From assembly GCA_903902345.1 (NCBI GenBank), contig CAIUUR010000043.1, positions 1 through 32,296 on the forward strand: a DNA stretch of 32,296 nt, in the 5' to 3' direction. The notes beneath the pieces are model-generated. The model was not told the DNA's origin. It made no database searches and saw only the letters and a program-made list of their open reading frames with translations. How positions within the stretch are numbered: the first letter of the stretch is position 1; each line of letters begins with the position of its first letter. The stretch comes from an uncultured Geobacteraceae bacterium. GTDB taxonomy: Bacteria > Desulfobacterota > Desulfuromonadia > Geobacterales > CAIOGM01. Below are positions 1-8,391 of the stretch, piece after piece. The position numbers and the translations under genes were made by a program.

Positions 1-2
1 CG

Positions 3-728
3 ACGTATTTCGAAAAATTGGCTCGCCTGGAGGGGAGTAATTTCTGGTTCCGTGTCAGAAACGATCTGATCCTTTGGGCCATGCAGCGCTATGCGCCGGA
101 TCTCACCTCGTTTCTTGAGATAGGGTGCGGGACGGGCTTCGTGATGAGCGGTATCGCACGAAACTTTCCCGGTGTCGAGCTGAGCGGCAGTGAGATCTTC
201 ACCCAAGGGCTGGGATTTGCCGCACAACGTTTGCCGTCGGCCAACCTCATGCAGATGGATGCCAGGAAGATACCGTTTTGCGAGGAGTTTGACGCCATCG
301 GTCTTTTCGACGTGCTGGAACATGTGGATCAGGATGATGTTGTGCTTTCCCAGATTCACAACGCACTGAAACCCGGGGGGATGCTGCTCCTTACCGTTCC
401 ACAGCACGGCTGGTTGTGGAGCCGTTATGATGACTATGCGTTTCATCTGCGGCGATATGATGCCGTCACGCTGCACAAAAAAGTGAAAAGTGCGGGATTT
501 GAGATCGTCAGAAGCAGCTCTTTTGTGTCATCGCTTCTGCCGGCCATGATGGTCTCGCGACTCCTCGCAAAAAAAACCGACGTGCCCTATGATCCCACAT
601 CCGAGTTGGAAATCTCCTCCGGACTGAACCGGCTATTCGCCAAGATCCTCGGTGCTGAATTGGCGGTAATAAAAAGTGGCTTTAATTTTCCCGTGGGGGG
701 ATCACGTATTGTTATCGCCAAAAGGTGA
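3..728 (+). CDS. Class I SAM-dependent methyltransferase, 5' end outside window
   Basis: Partial gene: the frame is open to the left edge (reading TYFEKLARLEGSN), so the real start lies upstream and the in-frame TTG at 18 is probably internal. A Rossmann SAM-binding motif I is visible (FLEIGCGTGFV), followed by motif II/III-like FDVLEHV and the post-motif LKPGGMLLLTVP. These are the signatures of Methyltransf_11/23-type enzymes that methylate small molecules or glycans. The C-terminal part is typical of polysaccharide-locus methyltransferases. The stop lies 16 bases before the next gene's ATG, which implies co-transcription. The substrate cannot be deduced; a sugar or lipid-linked glycan methyl transfer in the cytoplasm is inferred from context only. 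Confidence 0.85.
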   Translation, partial: TYFEKLARLEGSNFWFRVRNDLILWAMQRYAPDLTSFLEIGCGTGFVMSGIARNFPGVELSGSEIFTQGLGFAAQRLPSANLMQMDARKIPFCEEFDAIGLFDVLEHVDQDDVVLSQIHNALKPGGMLLLTVPQHGWLWSRYDDYAFHLRRYDAVTLHKKVKSAGFEIVRSSSFVSSLLPAMMVSRLLAKKTDVPYDPTSELEISSGLNRLFAKILGAELAVIKSGFNFPVGGSRIVIAKR

Positions 729-744
729 CGATTCCGGAAATCTA

Positions 745-1671
745 ATGCCTCTCCTGTCGGTAATTATTCCCGTCTACAAAGCAGAGAGTACTCTGCATGA
801 ACTACACCGCCGTCTTACCGGTTCCCTGGAGACGATAACGGAGGATTACGAGATCATCCTCGTCGAAGATTGCGGCGGAGACCGTTCGTGGGGAATTATC
901 GAAGAGTTGGCGCGGAAGGATCCGCGGGTCAAGGGGCTTCAATTCAGCAGGAATTTCGGGCAGCATTACGGGATAACCGCCGGTATCGATTGCAGCCGTG
1001 GCGACTGGGTTGTTATTATGGATTGCGATCTTCAGGATCGCCCCGAAGAGATACCGCGTCTTTACCGTAAGGCGCTGGAAGGTCATGATATCGTCCTTGC
1101 TCGTCGAGGGTGGAGAAAGCATTCCATCCCGAAGCGGATTGCTTCCTGGCTGTTTTATCGTCTGTTTCGCTATCTATCCGGAATGAAATACGATTCCGAA
1201 GTCGGTAATTTCAGGATCATGTCGCGCCAGGTGGCGGACAGTTTCAAGGCCATGCGGGAACAGGCTCGTTTTTTCGGAGGCTTGATCGAGTGGCTGGGCT
1301 TTCCCACATCCAGCATCGATGTGGAGCATGCCAAGCGCTACGCAGGAGAAAGCACCTACGATATGACTAAGCTCCTGAACCTTGCCGCCGGGGCGATTAT
1401 CGCCTATTCCGACAAACCATTGAGAATGGCCGTGACGGTGGGGTTTTTCATGTCCGCGTTTGCATTTTTGTATGGAATTTACATCGTGCTCAGAGTCCTC
1501 TTCATCGGCGTTCCGGTCTTGGGGTGGGGGAGCATTATCGCTTCCATCTACTTCACATCAGGCATCATTATCGGCATTCTCGGCATTATCGGCATTTATC
1601 TCGGCAAGACCTTTGACGAGACCAAAAACAGGCCGCTCTATGTCGTCAGGAGGAAAACCGGAAATGTCTGA
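745..1671 (+). CDS. GtrB/DPM1-like polyprenyl-phosphate glycosyltransferase (GT2)
   Basis: 308 aa from the ATG at 745. The frame is open further upstream to 676, but that would overlap the methyltransferase and add a non-homologous leader. The N-terminal GT-A domain starts with LSVIIPVYKAES, has VEDCGGD and the metal-binding DCDLQD motif, and is followed by two hydrophobic hairpin segments (about residues 228-290). This is the architecture of GtrB, ArnC and DPM1 enzymes, which move a sugar from a nucleotide donor to undecaprenyl phosphate at the inner membrane. Its stop overlaps the next gene's start by 8 bases. With the GT87-like protein at 3556 it could form a flipped-lipid-sugar decoration module, which is inference. 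The sugar is unknown; Fuc4NAc is possible because wecD/wecE-like genes follow. Confidence 0.9.
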   Translation: MPLLSVIIPVYKAESTLHELHRRLTGSLETITEDYEIILVEDCGGDRSWGIIEELARKDPRVKGLQFSRNFGQHYGITAGIDCSRGDWVVIMDCDLQDRPEEIPRLYRKALEGHDIVLARRGWRKHSIPKRIASWLFYRLFRYLSGMKYDSEVGNFRIMSRQVADSFKAMREQARFFGGLIEWLGFPTSSIDVEHAKRYAGESTYDMTKLLNLAAGAIIAYSDKPLRMAVTVGFFMSAFAFLYGIYIVLRVLFIGVPVLGWGSIIASIYFTSGIIIGILGIIGIYLGKTFDETKNRPLYVVRRKTGNV

Positions 1672-2338
1672 AGGTGGCTACCTGTTGAAAACTCCCTGGG
1701 ATCGCGCCGTTTTCGGGATCGACACCTACGAGCTTAAAAGCTCAACGCGGGAGGCGTTGGAGTGCGCCGACACGATACCGGGGCATTTTAGCGTCAGAGT
1801 AGATCCTACCGTTTCCAAGTCATTGCTCCATGAATTCGGTTATTATTACTGCGACACCCTTCTGGAGCCGTACTGTTGTCGCGGTGACTTTGTGGAGCAT
1901 TATCATGATAATGTCGACATCTCCACCGATATCCCCCTGGAAGAGCTGCTGACCATTTGTGACGGTGCTTTTGAGCACGGCAGATTCCATCGCGACTTCA
2001 ATCTGGATGTCGGCGCCTCGGACCGACGCTACAACCACTGGCTCCATCAGTTATTCCGTGAACAGACGGTATTTTCCCTCATGTTCGACAATGATGTCGC
2101 CGGTTTTTTCGCAGCCATCGGCGACAGGATTGTTCTCCATGCGCTGAGCCCTTCGTACAAGGGAAAGCGATTGGCCAAATATCTCTGGAGTGCGGCCTGC
2201 GTGCGCCTTTTTGATTCCGGCCATGATGAACTGCGGAGTTCAATCTCCGTCTCAAACCTTGCGGTAGTCAATCTCTACGTATCGCTGGGGTTCAGGTTTC
2301 GCGGAGCATACGATGTTTACCACAAACTGAATCACTGA
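1664..2338 (+). CDS. wecD: WecD-like dTDP-fucosamine N-acetyltransferase (GNAT)
   Basis: 224 aa, the same length as E. coli WecD. The start is the ATG at 1664, preceded by a strong AGGAGG at about 1649; the longer upstream open frame is only the shadow of the previous gene. The C-terminal half shows the GNAT fold: an acetyl-CoA pyrophosphate-binding loop (SPSYKGKRLAKYL) and the late motif SNLAVVNLYVSLGFRF. The immediately following gene is a WecE-like transaminase, so the likely reaction is acetyl-CoA-dependent N-acetylation of dTDP-4-amino-4,6-dideoxygalactose to dTDP-Fuc4NAc. In E. coli that sugar belongs to enterobacterial common antigen. Here the setting is a different polysaccharide locus, so other acyl groups or glycans are possible. 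The family is confident and the exact donor is inferred. Confidence 0.8.
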   Translation: MSEGGYLLKTPWDRAVFGIDTYELKSSTREALECADTIPGHFSVRVDPTVSKSLLHEFGYYYCDTLLEPYCCRGDFVEHYHDNVDISTDIPLEELLTICDGAFEHGRFHRDFNLDVGASDRRYNHWLHQLFREQTVFSLMFDNDVAGFFAAIGDRIVLHALSPSYKGKRLAKYLWSAACVRLFDSGHDELRSSISVSNLAVVNLYVSLGFRFRGAYDVYHKLNH

Positions 2339-2357
2339 CAGATGACAGGACACGTCC

Positions 2358-3563
2358 ATGATTCCCTTTAACCGGCCCTATATGACCGGCAAGGAGCTCT
2401 GGAACATCAGCCAGGCTCATCATAATGGGCAACTCTCCGGGGACGGCCCTTTTACCAAGAAATGTCACCAATGGTTTCAGCGTGAGTTGGGATGTCATCG
2501 GGCGCTGTTGACCCATTCCTGTACGGCTGCGTTGGAGATGGCGGCGATTCTGGCCGACGTCAAGCCGGGGGATGAAATCATCATGCCGTCCTATACCTTT
2601 GTCTCCACCGCCAATGCCTTCGTCCTGAGGGGGGGGGTGCCGGTTTTCATCGATATCCGGGAAGATACCCTTAATCTGGACGAGACCAAAATAGAGGCGG
2701 CCATCACAAACCGGACCGTCGCCATTGTTCCCGTTCATTACGCCGGTGTCGGGTGCGAGATGGATACGATCATGGAGATAGCCCGCCGGTATAATCTGCT
2801 GGTGGTCGAAGATGCGGCCCAGGGACTCATGGCCCTGTACAGAGGGCGACACCTCGGCACCATCGGCCATCTGGGAACCCTCAGCTTTCACGAGACCAAG
2901 AATATCACCTCCGGCGAGGGGGGAGCGCTCCTGATTAATGATGAACGCTTCGTGGCGCGGGCGGAGATCATACGGGAAAAAGGGACCAACCGGAGCCGTT
3001 TCTTCCGGGGGGAAGTGGACAAATATACCTGGGTGAATATCGGATCATCGTTTCTTCCGGGGGAACTCATCGCGGCGTTTCTGGCGGCTCAACTGGAGGA
3101 AGCGGCGGAGATAACCCGAACGCGGCTGGATATCTGGGACCGCTATCATGTCGCTTTAGCCGACATGGAGGCGTCGGGAAAGGTGCGGCGCCCGGTTATA
3201 CCGGGGGATTGTACCCACAATGCACACCTGTATCATCTCCGGTTGCCGGATAGCCATCAACGTGCACGTTTCATTGCGGCCATGGAGAACGAGGGAATTC
3301 ATACGGTTTTCCACTACATTCCTCTGCATAGTTCCCCTGCGGGAGTGAAGTACTGCCGGGTGAACGGTGTGATGACGGTAACCGATGCCGTGAGTGACTG
3401 TCTGGTGCGGTTGCCGCTCTGGATTGACATGACGGAAGAGCAGGTGAACCACGTTGTTGCTGCTATTGGAGCGTACTTCCAGGCGATTTCATCTGAGAGG
3501 CGGGAGCCGATGTCGGGTCGACTGTCCGCATCCGGACGTTTCGTGGGGAGTTGTGATGGATAA
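2358..3563 (+). CDS. wecE: WecE-like dTDP-4-amino-4,6-dideoxygalactose transaminase
   Basis: 401 aa PLP-dependent DegT/DnrJ/EryC1 aminotransferase. It aligns by eye along its whole length with E. coli WecE/RffA: N-terminal MIPFNRPYMTGKELW, then SGDGPFTKKC, SCTAALEMAA, MPSYTFVSTANAFVLRGG and VPVHYAGVGCEMDTI. The cofactor-contacting Asp152 (VVEDAAQG) and Schiff-base Lys181 (SFHETKN) are present. It converts dTDP-4-keto-6-deoxyglucose plus glutamate to dTDP-Fuc4N. A tail of roughly 25 residues after the usual end (from about 3480) is extra and may be an extension into the next gene's leader. It follows wecD by 19 bases and overlaps the next ATG by 8 bases. RmlA/RmlB, needed for its substrate, are not in the window. 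Confidence 0.92.
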   Translation: MIPFNRPYMTGKELWNISQAHHNGQLSGDGPFTKKCHQWFQRELGCHRALLTHSCTAALEMAAILADVKPGDEIIMPSYTFVSTANAFVLRGGVPVFIDIREDTLNLDETKIEAAITNRTVAIVPVHYAGVGCEMDTIMEIARRYNLLVVEDAAQGLMALYRGRHLGTIGHLGTLSFHETKNITSGEGGALLINDERFVARAEIIREKGTNRSRFFRGEVDKYTWVNIGSSFLPGELIAAFLAAQLEEAAEITRTRLDIWDRYHVALADMEASGKVRRPVIPGDCTHNAHLYHLRLPDSHQRARFIAAMENEGIHTVFHYIPLHSSPAGVKYCRVNGVMTVTDAVSDCLVRLPLWIDMTEEQVNHVVAAIGAYFQAISSERREPMSGRLSASGRFVGSCDG

Positions 3564-4830
3564 ACAGGCAAAGCTTGAGCTGATTACGACGGTCATGGTC
3601 ATCGGTTTTTTCCTGGCCGTACTGTATCATTATATTCTGGGGAAATATTTGGGATTCGGCTACCCCCATGATACCTTTCTTTTTGACCCCAGTGATAAAT
3701 TCAGGGATTTTCTGAACCTTCTGGATTACCGGTCGTACTATGCAAGGCTTTTTAAAAGTAGTACCGCCGAAGGTTCGGTCTTTCCGGTCATGGGGTGGGT
3801 CATAACTTTCTTTTCGCTCATCGGATCGGCCAAGGTTTCCCTTGTATGCTTTTTAGGTGCGTTTACCGCCGTATTTGCTGCAACCACTTGGTTTACTGTG
3901 AAGGGTGAATCACCGGTGGTAACGGCGAAAAACACGGTTGTTCTCGTATTCATGTCGTTTCCGGTTCTCTTTGTGCTGGATCGCGGCAATTTCGAGTCGT
4001 TGGTTTATCTGTGTCTGCTGGGATTTGTCTCCTCATACGTCCACGGAAGGGATCTTGCGGCGGTGTCTTTGTTGTCGCTGGCCATTTGCATGAAAATTTT
4101 CCCGGCTGTTTTTCTCCTGCTGTTTATTTCTGATCGAAAATATGGGCAAGCTCTCTTGACGGTACTCCTGACGCTGGGGTTGACGATCATCCCCTTGTCG
4201 CTATCACCCTGGGGGTTGCAGAAAAGTCTCTCCTCCATAGCCTTCACCCTGAACTCATATAACGCTTTGTACGCAGTGCAAGATGCCGGACTGGATTTCG
4301 GGCACTCCGCATTCGGGCTATTCAAGCTGTTGCTTCGCCAATGCTGTTTTGCCGGCGACCTTGCACCGTTCATGCGCCCCTACACGGTGACCGTACTCCT
4401 CTTTTTTGGTATTGTTTCGGCGCATATCATCCTGATCGAGACCGAGTTGTGGAAGAAAATCATGCTGCTGGTGGCGGCCATGTGCCTGTTCCCCCATGTG
4501 TCCGGCGATTACAAATTGCTGCATCTCTACCTTCCGCTGTTTCTGTTTCTGAACACAGATCCTGAAAAAAGAGCCGATGTCCGGTACGCTCTCCTCTTTG
4601 CGCTGCTTCTTATTCCGAAAAATTATCGTCTGATCATTATTCCCAGCCATCTCTGGACAGCGTCTCTTTATCCCGGAGTGGTCCTTGACCCGCTGCTGCT
4701 GGTAATATTCATGTTGCTTATCATCGGGCAGGGGGTGAAACGGGTGCGGCGGGAGGATCTGCTTCGGCGCTTCTCGGAACATCGCCAGGCGCTGGTCGCG
4801 TTGCTAACCGTTAGGGTAAAACAGCAATGA
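3556..4830 (+). CDS. Multi-pass membrane glycosyltransferase, GT87/DUF2029-like (GT-C fold)
   Basis: 424 aa from the ATG at 3556, which overlaps the wecE stop and has a GGGGAG ribosome site at about 3545. About ten hydrophobic helices alternate with short loops. The first extracytoplasmic loop carries FDPSDKFRDFLN, an acidic loop of the kind that holds the catalytic Asp in polyprenyl-phosphate-dependent GT-C enzymes such as the GT87 mannosyltransferases. Later segments VLDRGNFESL and ICMKIFPAVF are also GT87-like. It probably transfers a lipid-phosphate-linked sugar on the periplasmic side of the inner membrane. The GtrB-like enzyme at 745 would be a logical donor maker. Family assignment is good; donor and acceptor are unknown. 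It ends 114 bases before the next operon. Confidence 0.75.
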   Translation: MDKQAKLELITTVMVIGFFLAVLYHYILGKYLGFGYPHDTFLFDPSDKFRDFLNLLDYRSYYARLFKSSTAEGSVFPVMGWVITFFSLIGSAKVSLVCFLGAFTAVFAATTWFTVKGESPVVTAKNTVVLVFMSFPVLFVLDRGNFESLVYLCLLGFVSSYVHGRDLAAVSLLSLAICMKIFPAVFLLLFISDRKYGQALLTVLLTLGLTIIPLSLSPWGLQKSLSSIAFTLNSYNALYAVQDAGLDFGHSAFGLFKLLLRQCCFAGDLAPFMRPYTVTVLLFFGIVSAHIILIETELWKKIMLLVAAMCLFPHVSGDYKLLHLYLPLFLFLNTDPEKRADVRYALLFALLLIPKNYRLIIIPSHLWTASLYPGVVLDPLLLVIFMLLIIGQGVKRVRREDLLRRFSEHRQALVALLTVRVKQQ

Positions 4831-4944
4831 TTCTTGAGCAGATGCTTTCGTTGAAAGTAAAAAAAGAGTTGATTGTGACTAATCTGCGGTTTAAAACCGT
4901 TCATCCTTCCACAGGCTCATATCTTGCTAAAAGGAGAAATTGAA

Positions 4945-5811
4945 ATGGCATGGATTCAAGTCGGTAATCATTTGGTGGGTGAAGGGCAACCATGTTATAT
5001 TATCGCAGAAATCGGTATCAATCATAACGGTGATATTGATATTGCCAAAAAATTGATTGATCTGGCCCATTTTGCCGGCTGCAGCGCGGTTAAATTCCAG
5101 AAGCGTACCGTGGACGTGGTCTACACACCCGAGGAATTGGCGGCCCCTCGTGAGAGTCCCTTCGGCGCCCAAAACGGCGACTTGAAATATGGGCTCGAGT
5201 TTGAACTGGAAGAGTACCAGGAGATCGACCGGTACTGCCGGGAAAAAAATATCGCCTGGTTTGTTTCATGTTGGGATGAAGGCGCTGTTGATTTTATAGA
5301 TCAGTTTCAGATCCCCTGCTACAAAATCGCTTCGGCCTCTCTGAGTGATGACAACCTTCTGCTCCATACGAAAGCCAAGGGGAAACCGATACTTCTCTCC
5401 ACGGGGATGAGCACACTGGAGCAGGTTGACCATGCGGTGGAAATTCTCGGCAAGGAGAATTTGGTCCTGCTGCATACAACCAGCACCTACCCGGCCTATT
5501 ATGACGAGTTGAATCTTTCCGTGATCCCCGCACTTAAACAACGCTATGGTCTTCCCGTTGGCTACTCCGGACATGAGACCGGGATAGTTACCTCTGTCGG
5601 TGTCATCGCTCTTGGGGCGTGTGTGGTTGAACGGCATATCACGCTGGATAGAGCGATGTGGGGTTCAGACCAGGCGGCGTCACTTGGCCCGGGCGGGGTC
5701 CTCAAAATGGTCGATGGCATCAGATTGCTGGAAAAGTCCTTGGGTGACGGCGTTAAGCGGGTCGTTGAGCGGGAAAAGCCGATTATCAAGAAACTTCGAC
5801 GTAAGGGTTGA
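4945..5811 (+). CDS. NeuB-family PEP-condensing sugar-acid synthase lacking the SAF domain
   Basis: 288 aa from the ATG at 4945 (AAGGAG at about 4931); an in-frame start at 4924 is less likely. It has the complete NeuB TIM barrel: IIAEIGINHNGD, KFQKR, CYKIAS, LSTGMST, HTTSTYPA, GYSGHETG and VERHITLDRAMWGSDQAAS. NeuB enzymes condense phosphoenolpyruvate with an open-chain amino sugar to give a nine-carbon 2-keto acid. The protein stops after the barrel: the C-terminal antifreeze-like (SAF) domain of about 60 residues found in NeuB, LegI and PseI is absent. It heads a six-gene operon with a ThDP enzyme, SDRs and a TIM-barrel isomerase but no CMP-sugar synthetase. PEP-dependent C-C bond formation is the safe prediction; the aldehyde partner is unknown. 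Confidence 0.88.
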   Translation: MAWIQVGNHLVGEGQPCYIIAEIGINHNGDIDIAKKLIDLAHFAGCSAVKFQKRTVDVVYTPEELAAPRESPFGAQNGDLKYGLEFELEEYQEIDRYCREKNIAWFVSCWDEGAVDFIDQFQIPCYKIASASLSDDNLLLHTKAKGKPILLSTGMSTLEQVDHAVEILGKENLVLLHTTSTYPAYYDELNLSVIPALKQRYGLPVGYSGHETGIVTSVGVIALGACVVERHITLDRAMWGSDQAASLGPGGVLKMVDGIRLLEKSLGDGVKRVVEREKPIIKKLRRKG

Positions 5812-5835
5812 TATCGTGAAAATGAGGAATTGAAT

Positions 5836-7638
5836 ATGCGCGTCGCCGATTACATCATGAATCGCCTGGCCGAATTGGGAATACGACATGTTTTCTTTCT
5901 GCCGGGTGGCGGGGCCATGCACCTCAACGATGCGCTGGGGCAACATCCGGATCTGGAGCCGGTGCTCTGTTTGCACGAGCAGGCGTGTGGCATCGCGGCG
6001 GAAGCCGCCGGGAAACTACTCGCGGCGCCCAGCGCTTGCCTTGTCACCAGCGGCCCGGGGGCGACGAATGTCGTCACCGCCACGCTGGGCGCGTGGCTGG
6101 ACTCAACCCCGGTATTTTTCATATCCGGACAAGTAAAAACCGCAGACCTCAAGGCCGGCACCGCTCTTCGTATGCTCGGCGTGCAGGAGTGTGATATCGT
6201 TTCACTTGTCTCCACGATCACCAAGAAAGCCGTGACCTTGCTTGACCCCCACGACGTTGCCTACGTATTCGATGTCCTGGAGGAGGCTGCGTTGACCGGT
6301 CGCAGAGGGCCCGTATGGCTCGATGTCCCGCTGGACGTTCAGGCTCTGGAGGTGGACCCGGCAATGCTACGCAGATTACCTCGCTCCGCTCAAGATACGG
6401 CCCCGATCTCACCCGCACTACGACAGGCGGTTCTTAAGACCTTGAAGTTGTTGGCAAAGGCGGAAAGACCGGTGATAGTGGCAGGTAACGGCATTCGGAG
6501 GGCCGGTGCGGTTGAGGAGTTCCGGCTTTTTTTCCAGCGGACCGGCATTCCCGTGCTCACAACCTGGCTGGGGATGGATCTGATCGAAGATGATCATCGG
6601 TTATATGCCGGCAGACCCGGGTCCATTGCGCCTCGCTGGGCCAATTTCACTCTGCAAAACGCGGATCTGCTTCTTGTTATCGGGGCGCGCCTGGACATGG
6701 CGATTACGGCTTATGCGCATGAGACCTTTGCACGCAACGCGGTGAAAATCATGGTGGATATCGACGCCGCCGAGATCCGTAAAATGCGCATGGAGATCGC
6801 CGTTCCGGTCATCGGCGATGCCGCCGAGTTTCTTGCCTGCATGAACGGGGCATTGGATACCGTGCCTCCCTCGACCTCCCCCACGCAGTGGGTGAACCGG
6901 ATTGATCAGTGGAAAATCGCCTACCCTCTCCTCCAATCGACTCACGTTACCACGGAGGGGCCGCTGAGTCTTTATCATTTTGCCGACGCACTTTCATCGG
7001 AATTGGCGGAGGGGGATGTCATTGCGTCGGGGAGCGCCGGTTTTACCGCCGAATTGTTTTTACTCGCACTGAGACTGAAACGACGCCAGCGCTGTTTTCA
7101 CAATCGTGGAACCGGTTCCATGGGGTTCGCCCTTCCGGCGGCGATCGGCGCCTGTCTGGCCTCCGGACGGGAGAGAACCATCTGCGTCGAGGGTGACGGA
7201 GGTTTTCAATTCAATTCACAGGAGTTGGCGACACTGGTGGGTTTGCGGTTGCCGGTGAAGTGCTTTGTCATCAACAATGCAGGGTACGCATCCATCAGGA
7301 GCTCGCAGAACAATTATTTCAAGAGAGTGTTGGGGGCGGACGCCGACTCCGGAATGATACTTCCCGATCTTGAGAAGTTGGCGGGCGCCTACGGTGTACC
7401 CTTTATCCGCATCGACTCGGGCGCCGATCTGTCGCAGAAATTGCGGACGGCGATTGCCGTTGAGGGGCCGGTCCTCATCGAGGTAGTGGCTCTGCCGGAC
7501 GAACCACGAATCCCCCGTACGGCTACTACCATGGGAGTCGACGGGCGGATGGTGTCGTCCCCCCTGGAGGATCTTTTCCCTTTTCTGGACAGGGAAGAGT
7601 TACGCCGTAATATGTATATTCCGTTGCTTGAGGATTGA
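5836..7638 (+). CDS. Thiamine-diphosphate-dependent enzyme, acetolactate-synthase/decarboxylase superfamily
   Basis: 600 aa. The ATG at 5836 has GAGGAA seven bases upstream; the TTG at 5830 is less likely. All three ThDP-enzyme domains are present. The N-terminal PYR domain has FLPGGGAMHLNDAL and the activating glutamate Glu48 in LHEQACGIAAEA. The central domain has PVIVAGNGIRRAG. The C-terminal PP domain has the cofactor motif GDGGFQFNSQE (Gly453-Asp454-Gly455) ending in INNAGYASIR. Relatives act on pyruvate or other 2-keto acids, and the homologous sugar enzyme YerE adds a two-carbon unit from pyruvate to a keto-sugar. Its place directly behind the NeuB-like synthase suggests that it handles a 2-keto acid or keto-sugar intermediate, or builds a branch. 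Not a housekeeping acetolactate synthase, judging by context and by the absence of a small subunit. Confidence 0.88.
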   Translation: MRVADYIMNRLAELGIRHVFFLPGGGAMHLNDALGQHPDLEPVLCLHEQACGIAAEAAGKLLAAPSACLVTSGPGATNVVTATLGAWLDSTPVFFISGQVKTADLKAGTALRMLGVQECDIVSLVSTITKKAVTLLDPHDVAYVFDVLEEAALTGRRGPVWLDVPLDVQALEVDPAMLRRLPRSAQDTAPISPALRQAVLKTLKLLAKAERPVIVAGNGIRRAGAVEEFRLFFQRTGIPVLTTWLGMDLIEDDHRLYAGRPGSIAPRWANFTLQNADLLLVIGARLDMAITAYAHETFARNAVKIMVDIDAAEIRKMRMEIAVPVIGDAAEFLACMNGALDTVPPSTSPTQWVNRIDQWKIAYPLLQSTHVTTEGPLSLYHFADALSSELAEGDVIASGSAGFTAELFLLALRLKRRQRCFHNRGTGSMGFALPAAIGACLASGRERTICVEGDGGFQFNSQELATLVGLRLPVKCFVINNAGYASIRSSQNNYFKRVLGADADSGMILPDLEKLAGAYGVPFIRIDSGADLSQKLRTAIAVEGPVLIEVVALPDEPRIPRTATTMGVDGRMVSSPLEDLFPFLDREELRRNMYIPLLED

Positions 7639-7644
7639 CGGCAG

Positions 7645-8391
7645 ATGGTTCCGAATCTTTCCCTGTTTTCTCTTGAGGGGCTGACCGCGGTCGTTGCGGG
7701 GGCATCCCGCGGTATCGGCTACGCAGTGGCGACGGGGCTCGCCCGGGCGGGAGCTTCGACCATAGGCTTCGGACGATCCTCCGATGTGGAGAGCGAGCAT
7801 TTCTCCTATCGGCAATGCGACGTAAACCAAGGTGAAGCGGTGGCGCGGCTGTTTGACGACATTGAGCAACGTCATGATGGGATCGATGTGTATCTGCATG
7901 TCGCGGGGATTACGCTCCCTTCCGGTACGGAGGCTCAATCGCCGGAGGAGTTCGCGAGGAGTCTGGAGACCAATCTGACCAGCGCGTACAGATGCTGCGC
8001 TCTTGTCGGTGGCTTCATGGCGCGCCGGGGAAGGGGCTCCATAATCAACGTGACCAGCATCGGCTCCCTGCTCGGCTTTCCCCATAACCCCGGTTATGTG
8101 GCGGCGAAAGGGGGATTGCGCATGATGAGCAAGGCGTTGGCGTTGGATCTGGGGCCACGCAATGTGCGGGTAAACTGTCTTGTCCCCGGTTATATTCATA
8201 CGGAAATGACCGCGGCAAGTTATGATGATCCGATCCGGAACCGGGAAAGAACGGAGCGAACCATGCTGGGCAGATGGGGGGAGGTGGATGATCTTGTGGG
8301 TGCGGCGATTTTTCTCTCCTCCGGAGCAAGCACCTATGTCACCGGATCCGATTTGATCGTTGATGGTGGTTGGTCCGCAAAAGGATTGTAA
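7645..8391 (+). CDS. Classical SDR oxidoreductase
   Basis: 248 aa Rossmann-fold short-chain dehydrogenase. The cofactor motif is at residues 19-25 (GASRGIG). The usual NNAG is replaced by HVAG at about 85-88. The catalytic triad is Ser138 (NVTSIGS), Tyr151 and Lys155 (YVAAK). The C-terminal YVTGSDLIVDGG is standard for FabG-like tetrameric SDRs. The gene follows the ThDP gene by 6 bases and its stop overlaps the next ATG (TAATG). In this operon it should reduce or oxidise a sugar or keto-acid intermediate with NAD(P)H. Substrate and cofactor preference are not determinable from sequence alone. Confidence 0.88.
   Translation: MVPNLSLFSLEGLTAVVAGASRGIGYAVATGLARAGASTIGFGRSSDVESEHFSYRQCDVNQGEAVARLFDDIEQRHDGIDVYLHVAGITLPSGTEAQSPEEFARSLETNLTSAYRCCALVGGFMARRGRGSIINVTSIGSLLGFPHNPGYVAAKGGLRMMSKALALDLGPRNVRVNCLVPGYIHTEMTAASYDDPIRNRERTERTMLGRWGEVDDLVGAAIFLSSGASTYVTGSDLIVDGGWSAKGL

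Noticed and set aside
1460-1663. Upstream extension of the WecD-like reading frame
   Set aside because: It overlaps the coding end of the GT2 in another frame and is low-complexity Ser-rich text; the ATG at 1664 has the ribosome site and matches the WecD length.
2292-2891. 199-codon minus-strand ORF opposite the wecE-like gene
   Set aside because: It is a shadow of a GC-rich coding region, with no recognisable domain or start context. The same applies to the long minus-strand ORFs at 7600-8199, 8334-8909 and 9998-10588.
4869-4897. Possible sigma-70 promoter before the NeuB-like operon (TTGATT, 17 bases, TAAAAC)
   Set aside because: Both boxes are weak and the region is generally AT-rich; it would not stand out from chance.
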